From Paramoeba atlantica (lineage: Eukaryota > Discosea), in the NCBI GenBank assembly GCA_977017575.1, contig CDRNVI010000069.1, positions 372,001-436,000 on the forward strand: a stretch of DNA of 64,000 nucleotides, read 5' to 3'. The notes below the pieces were generated by a model, which saw nothing but the letters and a program-made list of their open reading frames with translations, was not told where the DNA came from and did not search any database. Both the position numbers and the translations under genes were made by a program. The first letter of the stretch is position 1. Every line of letters starts with the position of its first letter. Positions 28,120 to 35,985 of the stretch are shown here, in pieces.

Positions 28120-30821
28120 CAAAACCACACCCTAACGGCCAGTTCTATAGTAACATTCAAACGAAACAGAACGACACTTTTAATGCAAGTTCCCAAAAGG
28201 AGAAGAGTGGAAGAGAACATTGTACCAGTGGATGTTCGCAATGTGCAGAATTTATCAGGGAGATACGTGAGATGCGAGAATTTTTACGGCGGAACTTTGA
28301 GTTTGCAAGTAGCGGATACGGCGCGCGGAAATCTAGTGAAATTACTAATGGGGGTCACAGCAATGACCCCGGAAATCAGGCAGGCATTGGATGCGATGGG
28401 AAATATGTGGAGCGCATCGACTTGGCAGGCGAGGGCAAGGTTGTGGGAAAGGTTAACGGCCTTTTGTCATTGGAAACAAATCGAAATCACCCCAATTCAT
28501 GCAGTAACTTTCATCGCAAGTTTACCAATCAAAATCCAAGGAAAGTTGTCATACGCCCGAAGTTTGGCGTCCCTACTCAACTTAGCCGGCAAGGGAACGA
28601 ACCCGCTACGTTTTTACATCAAGTCACTCATGGCGGAGGGTGCGACGGAGCCGCACCGTCAAATGGCGCCACTAACGCCGGAGTTACTGAAACAATTGTG
28701 GAACCACCTTCCTCACAGCGAAAGACATACGTTGCTGCTTTGTTGGAAGGCGGCAAGCCGGTGGTCCGAGACAGCGATGCTCACACGCGACAGATTCCAC
28801 GAAGTGTCTTCGACAAGAATCGTGATATGGTGGGGCAGACAGACCAAAGCATCGCGGTACAACCCGTATCGAGCGTCAATGTATACGGTTGTGGAAGGGC
28901 CGGGCACGGATCGTCTAGCGGATTACATAACAAAGCTGGGGCAGTTGCAGCCGATGTCAAGAACATCGGTATCCGAAGTGGATGCGAAGATACGCCGAAT
29001 TCTGGGGACAGGTTTCGGCTCACACTCAGCGAAACGAGGAGCAATAACACAGCTGTTTGCGGAAGTAGTGAAGGGCAATACGCGCCTCGAGGAAGTACAA
29101 CGATTAGCAAAGCATCAGTCCCTCGATTCGCTTCTTCGATACAACGCCGACCCGGTTACCACCGCGTTGGTGTTGGGCACGCAGAAAGCAACCAGCAAGT
29201 TACGGATCATGTAGAGGCAAGTGAAATTTTTCGTAAGTTCTTGGATGACATACCACAGGAAAAGGTGCGTCACACTATTACCAGAACGCGAAGGACGTCA
29301 AAGGTCGCGTTACCGAAGGATTATTCTATTCCATTGCATATCAAGCAGGGTATTCCCCGGATGTCGGTTAAGAAGTTGAGAGAAATGATGAATGAGGCGA
29401 CTGGTGATCGATTCGATGAGACATTGGAGACTTTATTACGTTTACCGGAACAGGCATCCACCATTCCGCTATATAAGTCGTTTTTGCCGCACAATGACAT
29501 AAAGGAATTAGCAGCGGCGGGTTTCATTTCCAGAGTATCAGACGAAGAAGCTAAGGTGCGGCCGTCTTTGGATTGGGTGATACCTTTCACAGTTGTGGAA
29601 CCTGGTGAACATGAACATTCCGAACGTCGTCGTTTTATAGCGTGGACGCAGGCAGATAATGATCACATTAAGGAAATATATGAACCGTATGTCCCCGTTA
29701 GACATGCAGCGTATTATCTGCACCGCGCCAAAGAAGAAAGTGCCGTCAAACGGGATTTGGCGTGTGGGTTTTGGCAGGTCGCAATACCAGAGGAAAGTCG
29801 TCAAAAGTTTCGCTTTAAAGACGCAAAAGGGGATCTATACGAATTGACTGTAATGCCCATGGGGCATCGGTGCGCTCCCGAGTTAATGCACACCTTGACA
29901 GCAACTCTAGCAGGTGACAGAAATTACTGTACCGAAAAGCACGCGTTCTTTTATTCCGGACTGGACGTTTATATTGATGGTATCCGTTTTGCCGCGCGGG
30001 ATGAGATAGCAAATAAGTACGCTCGTTTTGTGGATGATAGAGCAGACAGATTAAATGCCTTGTTTAAAGATCGTGGAGAGCCGCCCGCACAGATTTACAC
30101 ATTCAATGGAATCAAGTATTTTCATAGACAAGGGAAAGTGGCTTTAGGAGACAAAATTTCGCGGCGATTGCGACAGGATGACTTTGCTGCAGCCACTTAT
30201 GCATCTTTGGAATCGGGGGTAGGCCGCCTTATTTTCGCCTCCGCTGTAATGGGTGTTCACCTTCCTCACTATCACTTGGAAATGAAAATTGTTCGTCGTC
30301 GGATTAATAATCTAAATCGCGACCCTACTTTGCTGGATAAGCCCGTTTCCTTACCGACACCGGTGCGAATCGCACTTTCGGAGTGGCGAGATAAGCTGTT
30401 GTATAAAACTCCCGTCGATCCACCTCCACACCCAGACACGGTGCCGCATAACCATATTTTGTGTACAGACGCATCCTCTACCGGATGGGGTGCGGTCCTG
30501 TATTTGGATTACGGGCAAGTCGTTTGTGCTGGGTCGCGGTGGCCACCTGATTTTGAGTATGAAGTCAATCGCGCAGAGGCACGCGCCGTTCGCCTCGCCT
30601 TTGAAAAATTTGGCCATCACTTTGGTAGGGATACGTGTGTAGATGTCTTCGTTGATAACACTTCCTGCGTCGCGGCATTAAATCGTAAGATGTCTAATTC
30701 GGATGGTATTACGTCGGAGCTTCGCCGTTTGTTGGATTATTTAAAGCGTAAAGGGTTGGTCGTTAAAGCCCAGTATATTTGCTCGAAGGAAAATCCTGCC
30801 GATCCGTACAGCCGCATGTAG
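28038..30821 (+). CDS. DIRS-E unit 3 RT/RNase H frame
   Basis: Same length as in units 1 and 2, with one amino-acid difference visible (QADNDHIKEIYEP where the others have QADNDRIKEIYEP, near 29665). It looks whole. Confidence 0.88.
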   Translation: MAKLPEAIPAGFSRTGGWPCPQQQEFLTKPHPNGQFYSNIQTKQNDTFNASSQKEKSGREHCTSGCSQCAEFIREIREMREFLRRNFEFASSGYGARKSSEITNGGHSNDPGNQAGIGCDGKYVERIDLAGEGKVVGKVNGLLSLETNRNHPNSCSNFHRKFTNQNPRKVVIRPKFGVPTQLSRQGNEPATFLHQVTHGGGCDGAAPSNGATNAGVTETIVEPPSSQRKTYVAALLEGGKPVVRDSDAHTRQIPRSVFDKNRDMVGQTDQSIAVQPVSSVNVYGCGRAGHGSSSGLHNKAGAVAADVKNIGIRSGCEDTPNSGDRFRLTLSETRSNNTAVCGSSEGQYAPRGSTTISKASVPRFASSIQRRPGYHRVGVGHAESNQQVTDHVEASEIFRKFLDDIPQEKVRHTITRTRRTSKVALPKDYSIPLHIKQGIPRMSVKKLREMMNEATGDRFDETLETLLRLPEQASTIPLYKSFLPHNDIKELAAAGFISRVSDEEAKVRPSLDWVIPFTVVEPGEHEHSERRRFIAWTQADNDHIKEIYEPYVPVRHAAYYLHRAKEESAVKRDLACGFWQVAIPEESRQKFRFKDAKGDLYELTVMPMGHRCAPELMHTLTATLAGDRNYCTEKHAFFYSGLDVYIDGIRFAARDEIANKYARFVDDRADRLNALFKDRGEPPAQIYTFNGIKYFHRQGKVALGDKISRRLRQDDFAAATYASLESGVGRLIFASAVMGVHLPHYHLEMKIVRRRINNLNRDPTLLDKPVSLPTPVRIALSEWRDKLLYKTPVDPPPHPDTVPHNHILCTDASSTGWGAVLYLDYGQVVCAGSRWPPDFEYEVNRAEARAVRLAFEKFGHHFGRDTCVDVFVDNTSCVAALNRKMSNSDGITSELRRLLDYLKRKGLVVKAQYICSKENPADPYSRM
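28183..29214 (+). CDS. DIRS-E unit 3 tyrosine recombinase
   Basis: Identical by eye to the recombinase of units 1 and 2. It looks whole. Confidence 0.88.
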   Translation: MQVPKRRRVEENIVPVDVRNVQNLSGRYVRCENFYGGTLSLQVADTARGNLVKLLMGVTAMTPEIRQALDAMGNMWSASTWQARARLWERLTAFCHWKQIEITPIHAVTFIASLPIKIQGKLSYARSLASLLNLAGKGTNPLRFYIKSLMAEGATEPHRQMAPLTPELLKQLWNHLPHSERHTLLLCWKAASRWSETAMLTRDRFHEVSSTRIVIWWGRQTKASRYNPYRASMYTVVEGPGTDRLADYITKLGQLQPMSRTSVSEVDAKIRRILGTGFGSHSAKRGAITQLFAEVVKGNTRLEEVQRLAKHQSLDSLLRYNADPVTTALVLGTQKATSKLRIM

Positions 30822-31066
30822 TCAAAATGAATTGAAAGTTCATCTAATTCAAAATATAGGTAGTTCCAAAAATATAGTATAACTTATTTATAACTTATTT
30901 ATAACTTATTTGGTATATAGAATCATCAAAAAAAAAAAAAAAAAAAAAAAAAACAGGTTATTAAGTGTGTGGGATAAGGCAGACCGTTTTCTTGTATCTG
31001 GAGTAGGCGCCACATACGAGTAGCAGTACCTGCGAGTGGGTATGTGTTGGACTGGCGAATGGGTGG

Positions 31067-31494
31067 TCCCCGCGTTGGACCCGTTCGCAAGCTCGTTGAA
31101 AGGGAGAGGTAAGTGTATGTTATTGTCATGGGATATTTATGTTTTGTCTTTTGCGCAGCTGTGACATTGTTTCATCTTTTTTGACATAGGAGATAACTTG
31201 GAATCATGTATAGGTTTGTATATGAGTTAATCGAATGTCTTTGCGAACAATATGAAATTTGTTTTCCTTTTCTAAATATATTATGATGTAAAATTCTTGA
31301 AGTTTACGGATAGAATTTGACGAGAAATATATTTTCGAAGTGATATGGATAGGATGCCCCGCCGGGGGGCATTGTACCTGTTTTTGTTTTAAACAATAAA
31401 ATTGTGTTAATACTGATATACAAATATCCCGTAGTACGATATTCGAATATTTATAATTCAATTACTCAGGTTTACTGTTCTCGACAAAAGTTTC
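31067..31494 (+). repeat. DIRS-E last B1A2 junction
   Basis: B (31067-31296) joins A (31297-31494). Here A is followed not by gag but by a 24-bp spacer and the final B2, closing the array. Confidence 0.9.
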
Positions 31495-31518
31495 CCCTCC
31501 CACCAGCCCCCAAACCAC
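31495..31518 (+). promoter_or_regulatory. DIRS-E spacer between A2 and B2
   Basis: A C-rich 24-bp stretch (CCCACC AGCCCCCA core) found only once in the array, at the A2/B2 join. It resembles the DIRS-B spacer 4935-4959 read on that element's sense strand. Confidence 0.6.
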
Positions 31519-31748
31519 TCCCCGCGTTGGACCCGTTCGCAAGCTCGTTGAAAGGGAGAGGTAAGTGTATGTTATTGTCATGGGATATTTATGTTTTGTC
31601 TTTTGCGCAGCTGTGACATTGTTTCATCTTTTTTGACATAGGAGATAACTTGGAATCATGTATAGGTTTGTATATGAGTTAATCGAATGTCTTTGCGAAC
31701 AATATGAAATTTGTTTTCCTTTTCTAAATATATTATGATGTAAAATTC
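31519..31748 (+). repeat. DIRS-E terminal repeat B2
   Basis: Matches 22058-22287. It ends where the leader of the host LINE-C begins (31749); a single C is ambiguous. Confidence 0.9.
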
Positions 31749-31764
31749 AACAAGGTACAGAAAC
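31749..31764 (-). other. Spliced-leader-like sequence at 5' end of LINE-C copy 1
   Basis: In minus-strand sense it reads GTTTCTGTACCTTGTT(G), the 3' part of the leader-like motif seen complete at 43361-43394. It touches the 9-bp target duplication on one side. Without the DIRS-E array it would be followed by ATTTATTTTC and the LINE-C ATG about 30 nt on. It marks the 5' end of a trans-spliced template, slightly truncated during reverse transcription. Confidence 0.75.
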
Positions 31765-31773
31765 ACTACATCA

Positions 31774-31858
31774 TAATTTGAGAAAATTATGTGCCCCGAA
31801 GGGCCAGCAGGCAAATATATAGCCGCCCCTCGGCTAAATTTCAAAACGTGAACTATTA
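31774..31858 (-). repeat. DIRS-B repeat A1, outer part
   Basis: Matches 5052-5136 of A2 base for base by eye. Its outer edge (31858/31859) is the DIRS-B to LINE-A junction. The UUCG-type hairpin lies at about 31793-31804. Confidence 0.9.
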
Positions 31859-34032
31859 AGAAGATTGCTGACCCGTTCATTTTCTCCGATGTATGCCCCT
31901 AGTGCTTTCAGGGCATCTGACTCAGAATTCACCCCGGCCATCTTTAGAGTCTCTGGAATTTCTCTACCTTCTCTCCCGCCAAACCACACACATTTTCTGT
32001 TAGCGAGTTGTACATCTCTCTCGCCCAAAAGGTCCCACAGTCTATAGAACGCTTTCGTCAAAAGATCCGCGTCGTCGGACACCAGATTTATGTCATCGAT
32101 ATAGGCAAAAATTTTCAGCGTTGGGTATTCAAGAGCCAATGTTGCGAGCATTGGCTGCATGAAGGTGCAGAAAAGAAAGCTGGAAAGCGGCGACCCCTGC
32201 CGCACACCTCGAGAACTACTAACCGTGCCGTGTAGCGTACCATCTTTCCCGTAGAACAACAGTTCAGATGGTTTAGAATATTGCGCATGGAAGAGACGTT
32301 GGAAAGGACGAAGCGTAGCATAAGAGTACAGAGAGTCGGCGATGTGATCGCGATACGGTGAATTGAATGCATTGCACAGATCAATCGACAGAATTTTTTC
32401 ACCCTTCATGTAGCTCTCCTGAAGTTGATGCACGATGGACTCGCATCCTGATTTTTGCGATACCCCGTATTGCCAAGGAGCAAACAAAGTGCCAAGGGAT
32501 CGTTCGTATTTCTGTAGCATAACCACTTCCGCTAGCTTCAGAAACATTTCCCCAACCGCGACAGGGCGAATACCTCCGTCGGCTTTCGGAATAGCAACCA
32601 GCCGCGCTCTTTTAAGTCTTGTCATCACCTCGTCCGCTACCTTCCCGTTGATCACATCCAAGAGCATGTGACATAGGGCAGAGCAACATACTTCGTCATC
32701 CAGAAGTATGCGAACGATTCCATCCGTGGTTCCAGAAGGGCCAGGAGCTGCTCCCTTAGCAAGACGTCGTCCAGCCTCTCGAAGTTCTTGTGTCGATAAA
32801 ATCGCCAAAGCTGGAGCATCTGCTGGAAGGTGGAATGTGCGTTCGGAATATGGATGAAGCGTTTTCAATTTCGCGATCGTCTCCTCGTCAGACAGCTTGC
32901 GCTCGATTACCTCCTGGTCCAACACTTTTGTGGCCTTAGATGCACATCCCTCAACGACCAACCGAATCGCTTTTTTGATCGCTCGGGCGTCCGAGGCTTC
33001 CTCATCCTCCATCGCATTCTCTGCCTTTTGGAGCTCGCGTTTCGATTTCATTGGCCTTCTGCGACGTCTACGCGTGTAGGCCTCACGAACAGCAGCTAAA
33101 GAGAACTTCATCGCCGACATCAGTCTATGCCAGATTTTGTTTCTCTGATCGTACCCACAGTCCGCATAGTCCCTGATCAATTCCCGGTAAACCGCTATGA
33201 CGCACGGGACGAATTCCGATCCTATCGATTTGACAGTGGGAATTGGCTCCAAATCCAAATCACATTCCGTATTGGTCACGCTTGGAATTAATGGATCACT
33301 TTGATTTGTAGTGGGTGAGTCGCCAGGATTTCCTTGGGCTTCCGGTCCGACTTGTCCATCCATCCACACTATTCTGTATATCCTAACATTCGGTTGCGGT
33401 GGTAAGGTCCCCACGAAAGCTTCTTGTACTTGATGACCCTTAATCCCCTGATAGTCGATAGCTATTTTGCGAATGCCCGCTCTTGTTTTAACTGAATCCA
33501 CCACTCCAATCGAGATATTCAACAAGGGCTGTCGATCAAAACTCCATGCAACTACGCATTCATTCCCTAGCCGAGCGTCTTTAGTCTGCTGCGCTATTCG
33601 TTCTGGGCTCAGGGGCAAGTCAACACCAATCCGCACCGTAGCGTAAAGCGCTCGAACTATCCGGGTGACCGCATTTACATTTCCTGATGTATCTGTGATT
33701 CGCAAATCTTCCTTTTCGAATCTCTGCTGCTCATGTGCTGTCGGCGGGCTATCGCAATCCAGAAATTCATTTAACACCTCATCAGGTGACATGATACCGG
33801 GTGTCAAGGGTCTAGGGGTGGCCTCTGTTACCAGAAAGGGTGGTGGAGAAGAATATTGTGGAGACATGAGTTCTGCAACGGAAATATTCGTAACCGGTAG
33901 CGGAGACGGCAACTTCTGAAATGGGGACGACGGATCTGTTGCCGTATTTTCCGTGGCTTGAGTACGATTCTGCGAAATGCAGATTGATGTTTTTTTGGTT
34001 CCGTCATAGTCAGATGACGAAGTAAAAAACAA
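31859..34032 (-). CDS. LINE-A copy 1 ORF, N-terminal half with reverse transcriptase
   Basis: The frame starts at ATG 34032 (MFFTSSSDYDGTKKT). It shows a Ser/Pro-rich N terminus, the conserved domain LSPERIAQQTKDARLGNECVVAWSFD, the RRRRRP and AIKKAIRLVVEGC blocks, and most of the reverse transcriptase. RT motifs are GAAPGPSGTTDGIVRILLDD, AIPKADGGIRPVAVGEMFLK, ILSIDLCNAFNSPYRD, GVRQGSPLSSFLFC and the catalytic FAYIDDINLVSDD. It stops at the DIRS-B junction within ALGAYIGENERVSNLL; the continuation lies at 4717-3469. The last residues of the longer open frame are DIRS-B sequence. Confidence 0.9.
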
Positions 34033-34340
34033 TGTATTTTGCTCGTTCTAATACTTCCCGGAGATCACATAACCGTATATATGCATTTGGGGATTTAATC
34101 CTTTTGTTTATACCTATTCATTTCAAAAGTGGTCTTAAGCATAATTTTATCTTTGCAGAAATTTATCGCAGCATAATTTTATCTTTTCAGAATTTTTATC
34201 GCAGTAGAATTTCATCGCAACGAAATTTATCTCAGCAAAACTAGAAAAAGTTAGCATAAATAATGATCGCAGGCACCGCAGACCTGAATATCAAGAACAC
34301 CATATGCAGTGTTGTATTTTGATTTTTGAGGTGACATGCA
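34033..34340 (-). other. LINE-A 5' side and degenerate short repeats
   Basis: No gene is seen. The first 30 bases (CGAGCAAAATACAT region, minus) recur in opposite orientation at 48541-48556, so they probably belong to the LINE-A 5' region. Positions 34137-34245 hold imperfect repeats of about 20 bp built on TTTATCGCAG / ATTTTATCTTTNCAG. I cannot place the LINE-A 5' end precisely and see no leader-like sequence here. Confidence 0.5.
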
Positions 34341-34422
34341 TCACGCAAGAGACGTGCACTCCTCAGCAGGAAGAAGGAAACTTCCTGTCTCTTCAGTTTG
34401 TCGGAGCGTAAATGGGTTATCC

Positions 34423-35528
34423 GTTTTTTTTTTTTTTTTTTTTTTTTGCGTCGGTTCTTGGAGCCCCGTACAGAGGAGGATACTTATGGCTTCTAGATTT
34501 AGCTTTAATTTCTTTAGAATGGATTTCTTACACTCGTTTTTTAATATATAGTTAGAGATGTGCGGTTGTAGTTTTCATACATAGATTATGATTATCACAC
34601 TAAACACTTAATTCTTGCACCTTCCTGTCGGCCAGGTGACTACGAAGCTGCGCATACACTTCGAGCACTCCTGAAAATAAGCGTTCCAGGAAATGAAACC
34701 ACCAACTCCTCAATAATCTAACGTAAATTGAAGGTATTTTTTTTTTTTTTTATTCTATTAGAATTTCCCTGAGTTGGTGATCTCAGGCTACTATTGAAAA
34801 GGGAATGTTATGGTCTTTCGGTTTTATATAACAATATCTTCATATAGTCGAACGTGTACGAGCTGCCGTCATATGTTAAGAATTTGGGTTTTCTCAAATA
34901 CCCGTAAATTTAGATTACAAATTTTACTTTAAAGAGACTTTAAATATATCTTATAGGCGCAATTCACTCATCCACTTCTCTGCTGGAATGTAGTCTCGGA
35001 GCTGCGACACTACCGTGTACGCTGACATTTTTTCGATTTCGAGCTGGAAAGCATTGCGCACGCTTTCATATTTAAGTTTCGCTCTTTGTGAGAGAGCCTT
35101 CAGCAACGCCTTAGTATCGTCATGTAGAAGGCCGCAATCTGTTGCAGCCAGACACTTAAACGAATCGCTATCGACACCCTTCTCAGTAACGTATTTCTTA
35201 TATTTTCTGTCGGAGACCTGCTGCATAAGGGCAGAGCTGGTGTGTTTTGCGTAGCTTGAGCAGCACGTATGTACTATTGTGAAGTCGTAGAGTACCTCAC
35301 CCATGTGAGGCCACATGATGGCCAGATCTGGACCTGAACGAATACGGCGTGCTTTGCAAGGATGTTGCGCGGCGACATCTGCTGAGATAGTGCACTTACA
35401 TTTAGTGCAATGATACGAGGAGTAGATGCGGGGTTCGATCACGCTAGGAAGGCCTGCTTTTGAGCACAACTCTGAGAGATACCGGACGATATGTGAATGT
35501 TTGCGTGTGGAGTTCATCCCGGAGCATC
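34423..35528 (-). mobile_element. LINE-C copy 2: 5'-truncated, chimeric 3' end, poly(A) and target duplication
   Basis: An 8-bp duplication GTTATCCG flanks it (34415-34422 and 35528-35535). In minus-strand sense it holds the last 190 or so codons of LINE-C (35528-34951, nearly identical to LINE-C copy 1, with PDLAIMWPHMGEVLYDF). Then comes the LINE-C 3' UTR to about 34698, then about 90 bp encoding another LINE C terminus (LEVYAQLRSHLADRK). Next is a 131-bp antisense LINE-A 3' end (34576-34446), then a 23-nt A tract. A single insertion of a read-through or chimeric RNA fits this layout. It interrupts the retrocopy described at 34341-35890. Confidence 0.82.
34446..34576 (+). repeat. LINE-A 3' end fragment (131 bp)
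   Basis: Reverse-complement match to 3389-3519: the last codons of the LINE-A ORF and its 3' UTR. It lies antisense within LINE-C copy 2 and helps fix the LINE-A 3' end at base 3389. Confidence 0.85.
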
Positions 35529-35890
35529 GTTATCCGTGCTCATCAACAAACCTCCGAGACAAGAAGTCTCACTTTCCTCTGCTTCAGAGTACACAATCTC
35601 ATCACTTACCCATTGAAAGCATTCCGCAACACTCTCCATCTTTCCAGTTTGCCGGAGCGTAAGTGGGTTTTCCGTGCTCATCAACAAACCTTCAAAATGA
35701 AGAGTGTCTCGTCCTGCTTTCAACGAGCACATGATCTTTTTGCATGCGCATGCCACACTCAGTGCCTTTTTCACCTTTCCAGTGTCGTTTGCTTCGGAGC
35801 GCGGGCGAAAGCGAGGGTCCTCCGACGATGTGACATTTGAAAGGATCATAAAAGGAATAAAAATCAACAAGGTACAACAAGGTACAGAAA

Positions 35891-35985
35891 TTTTTCTGTG
35901 GCCACAGAAATTTTTCTGTGTACAGAAAATTTCTGCGTGGCCGCCACCGGTCTCTGAGTGGCCGCCACCGGGCTTTGCGTAGTTC
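35891..35985. repeat. Short palindromic repeat cluster
   Basis: CACAGAAATTTTTCTGTG-like palindromes occur two to three times around 35882-35935, then two copies of GTGGCCGCCACCGG (35937-35972). They extend out of the leader-like sequence, whose GTTTCTGTAC shares the same bases. I see no gene. The repeats may have arisen by slippage at an insertion junction. Confidence 0.5.

Larger units (their letters stand above)
17783..31748 (+). mobile_element. DIRS-E: trimeric tandem array sharing B1A2 junctions
   Basis: Three units of 4505, 4504 and 4505 bp stand head to tail: A1 - ORFs - B1A2 - ORFs - B1A2 - ORFs - B1A2 - spacer - B2. The A starts are 17783, 22288, 26792 and 31297; the B starts are 22058, 26562, 31067 and 31519. 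Units differ by eye at only a few positions, including the A-tract length (26, 25, 26) and one Arg/His change in RT, so amplification is very recent. The array lies in the LINE-C 5' UTR, exactly at the leader/UTR border, without a target duplication. All three units look whole. A multimeric circle, or recombination of circles into a resident copy, would produce this layout. Confidence 0.93.
10289..31764 (-). mobile_element. LINE-C copy 1, full length, leader at 5' end, carrying two DIRS insertions
   Basis: The insertion is flanked by the 9-bp duplication ACTACATCA (10280-10288 and 31765-31773), as expected for target-primed reverse transcription. Its 5' end in minus-strand sense is a truncated spliced-leader-like sequence (31764-31749), followed by a short 5' UTR. 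That UTR is interrupted by the DIRS-E array; the ORF follows at 17754-14215 and then a 3' UTR. The 3' UTR holds an A tract, itself interrupted by DIRS-D, and ends with a segment (about 10297-10341) shared with the truncated LINE-C copy at 34698-34740. The ORF is open, so the copy appears young. Confidence 0.88.
4718..31858 (-). mobile_element. DIRS-B retrotransposon (tyrosine recombinase type), whole apart from an insertion
   Basis: In minus-strand sense it reads A1 (31858-31774 continuing at 10288-10197), gag, recombinase, RT/RNase H, a long A-rich tract, then B1 (5353-5137), A2 (5136-4960), a 25-bp spacer and B2 (4934-4718). This A1-ORFs-B1A2-B2 order is the split-direct-repeat design of PAT/Ngaro-like members of the DIRS group. 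The A copies agree across the interruption and the two B copies look identical. It sits in LINE-A without a target duplication. It looks whole except that LINE-C (10289-31764) lies inside A1. Identical repeats and open frames suggest a young insertion. There is no LTR, protease or DDE integrase. Confidence 0.9.
3389..34032 (-). mobile_element. LINE-A copy 1, split in two by a 27-kb nest
   Basis: The N-terminal and RT half of a LINE-A ORF lies at 31859-34032 and the C-terminal half at 3469-4717, both on the minus strand and in the right order. The halves are complementary: one ends within ...VSNLL and the other resumes at LRNLRKHKTIF, matching VDPLLLEKLQKHKTIF in the intact copy at 44731-48342. 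Bases 4717 and 31859 abut with codon phase kept and no duplicated or lost bases, as expected for recombinase-mediated insertion of DIRS-B. The 3' end is at 3389, since a separate fragment (34446-34576) diverges at the same base. No poly(A) tail is visible there. The 5' limit above 34032 is uncertain. Confidence 0.9.
34341..35890 (-). pseudogene. Leader-tagged retrocopy of an unknown small gene, interrupted by LINE-C
   Basis: In minus-strand sense a leader-like 16-mer (35890-35875) and a second partial leader (35874-35865) precede a short T-rich 5' UTR and an ATG at 35849 (MILSNVTSSEDPRFRP). The frame runs to 35529, is interrupted by the insertion 34423-35528, and continues in the same sense from 34422 to a stop at 34341. 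The predicted protein is about 130 aa. It contains two related segments, GLLMSTENPLTLRQTGK and GLLMSTDNPFTLRQTEE, and is acidic and otherwise unrecognised. A genomic leader implies descent from a trans-spliced mRNA. No poly(A) tail is seen at its 3' side, so the 3' limit is unknown. Confidence 0.6.

Noticed and set aside
17783-31748. Assembly duplication of one DIRS-E unit
   Set aside because: Units differ by independent single bases and A-tract length, and the array ends in a distinct spacer plus B2. An assembly error remains possible but is not favoured.
4718-31858. LTR retrotransposon or endogenous retrovirus
   Set aside because: No LTRs with TG..CA ends, protease or DDE integrase. A tyrosine recombinase and split direct repeats place families B, D and E in the DIRS group.
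3389-34032. Two unrelated LINE-A fragments at 3469-4717 and 31859-34032
   Set aside because: They are complementary to the base, in phase, in the correct order, and both abut DIRS-B terminal repeats. One split copy is far more likely.
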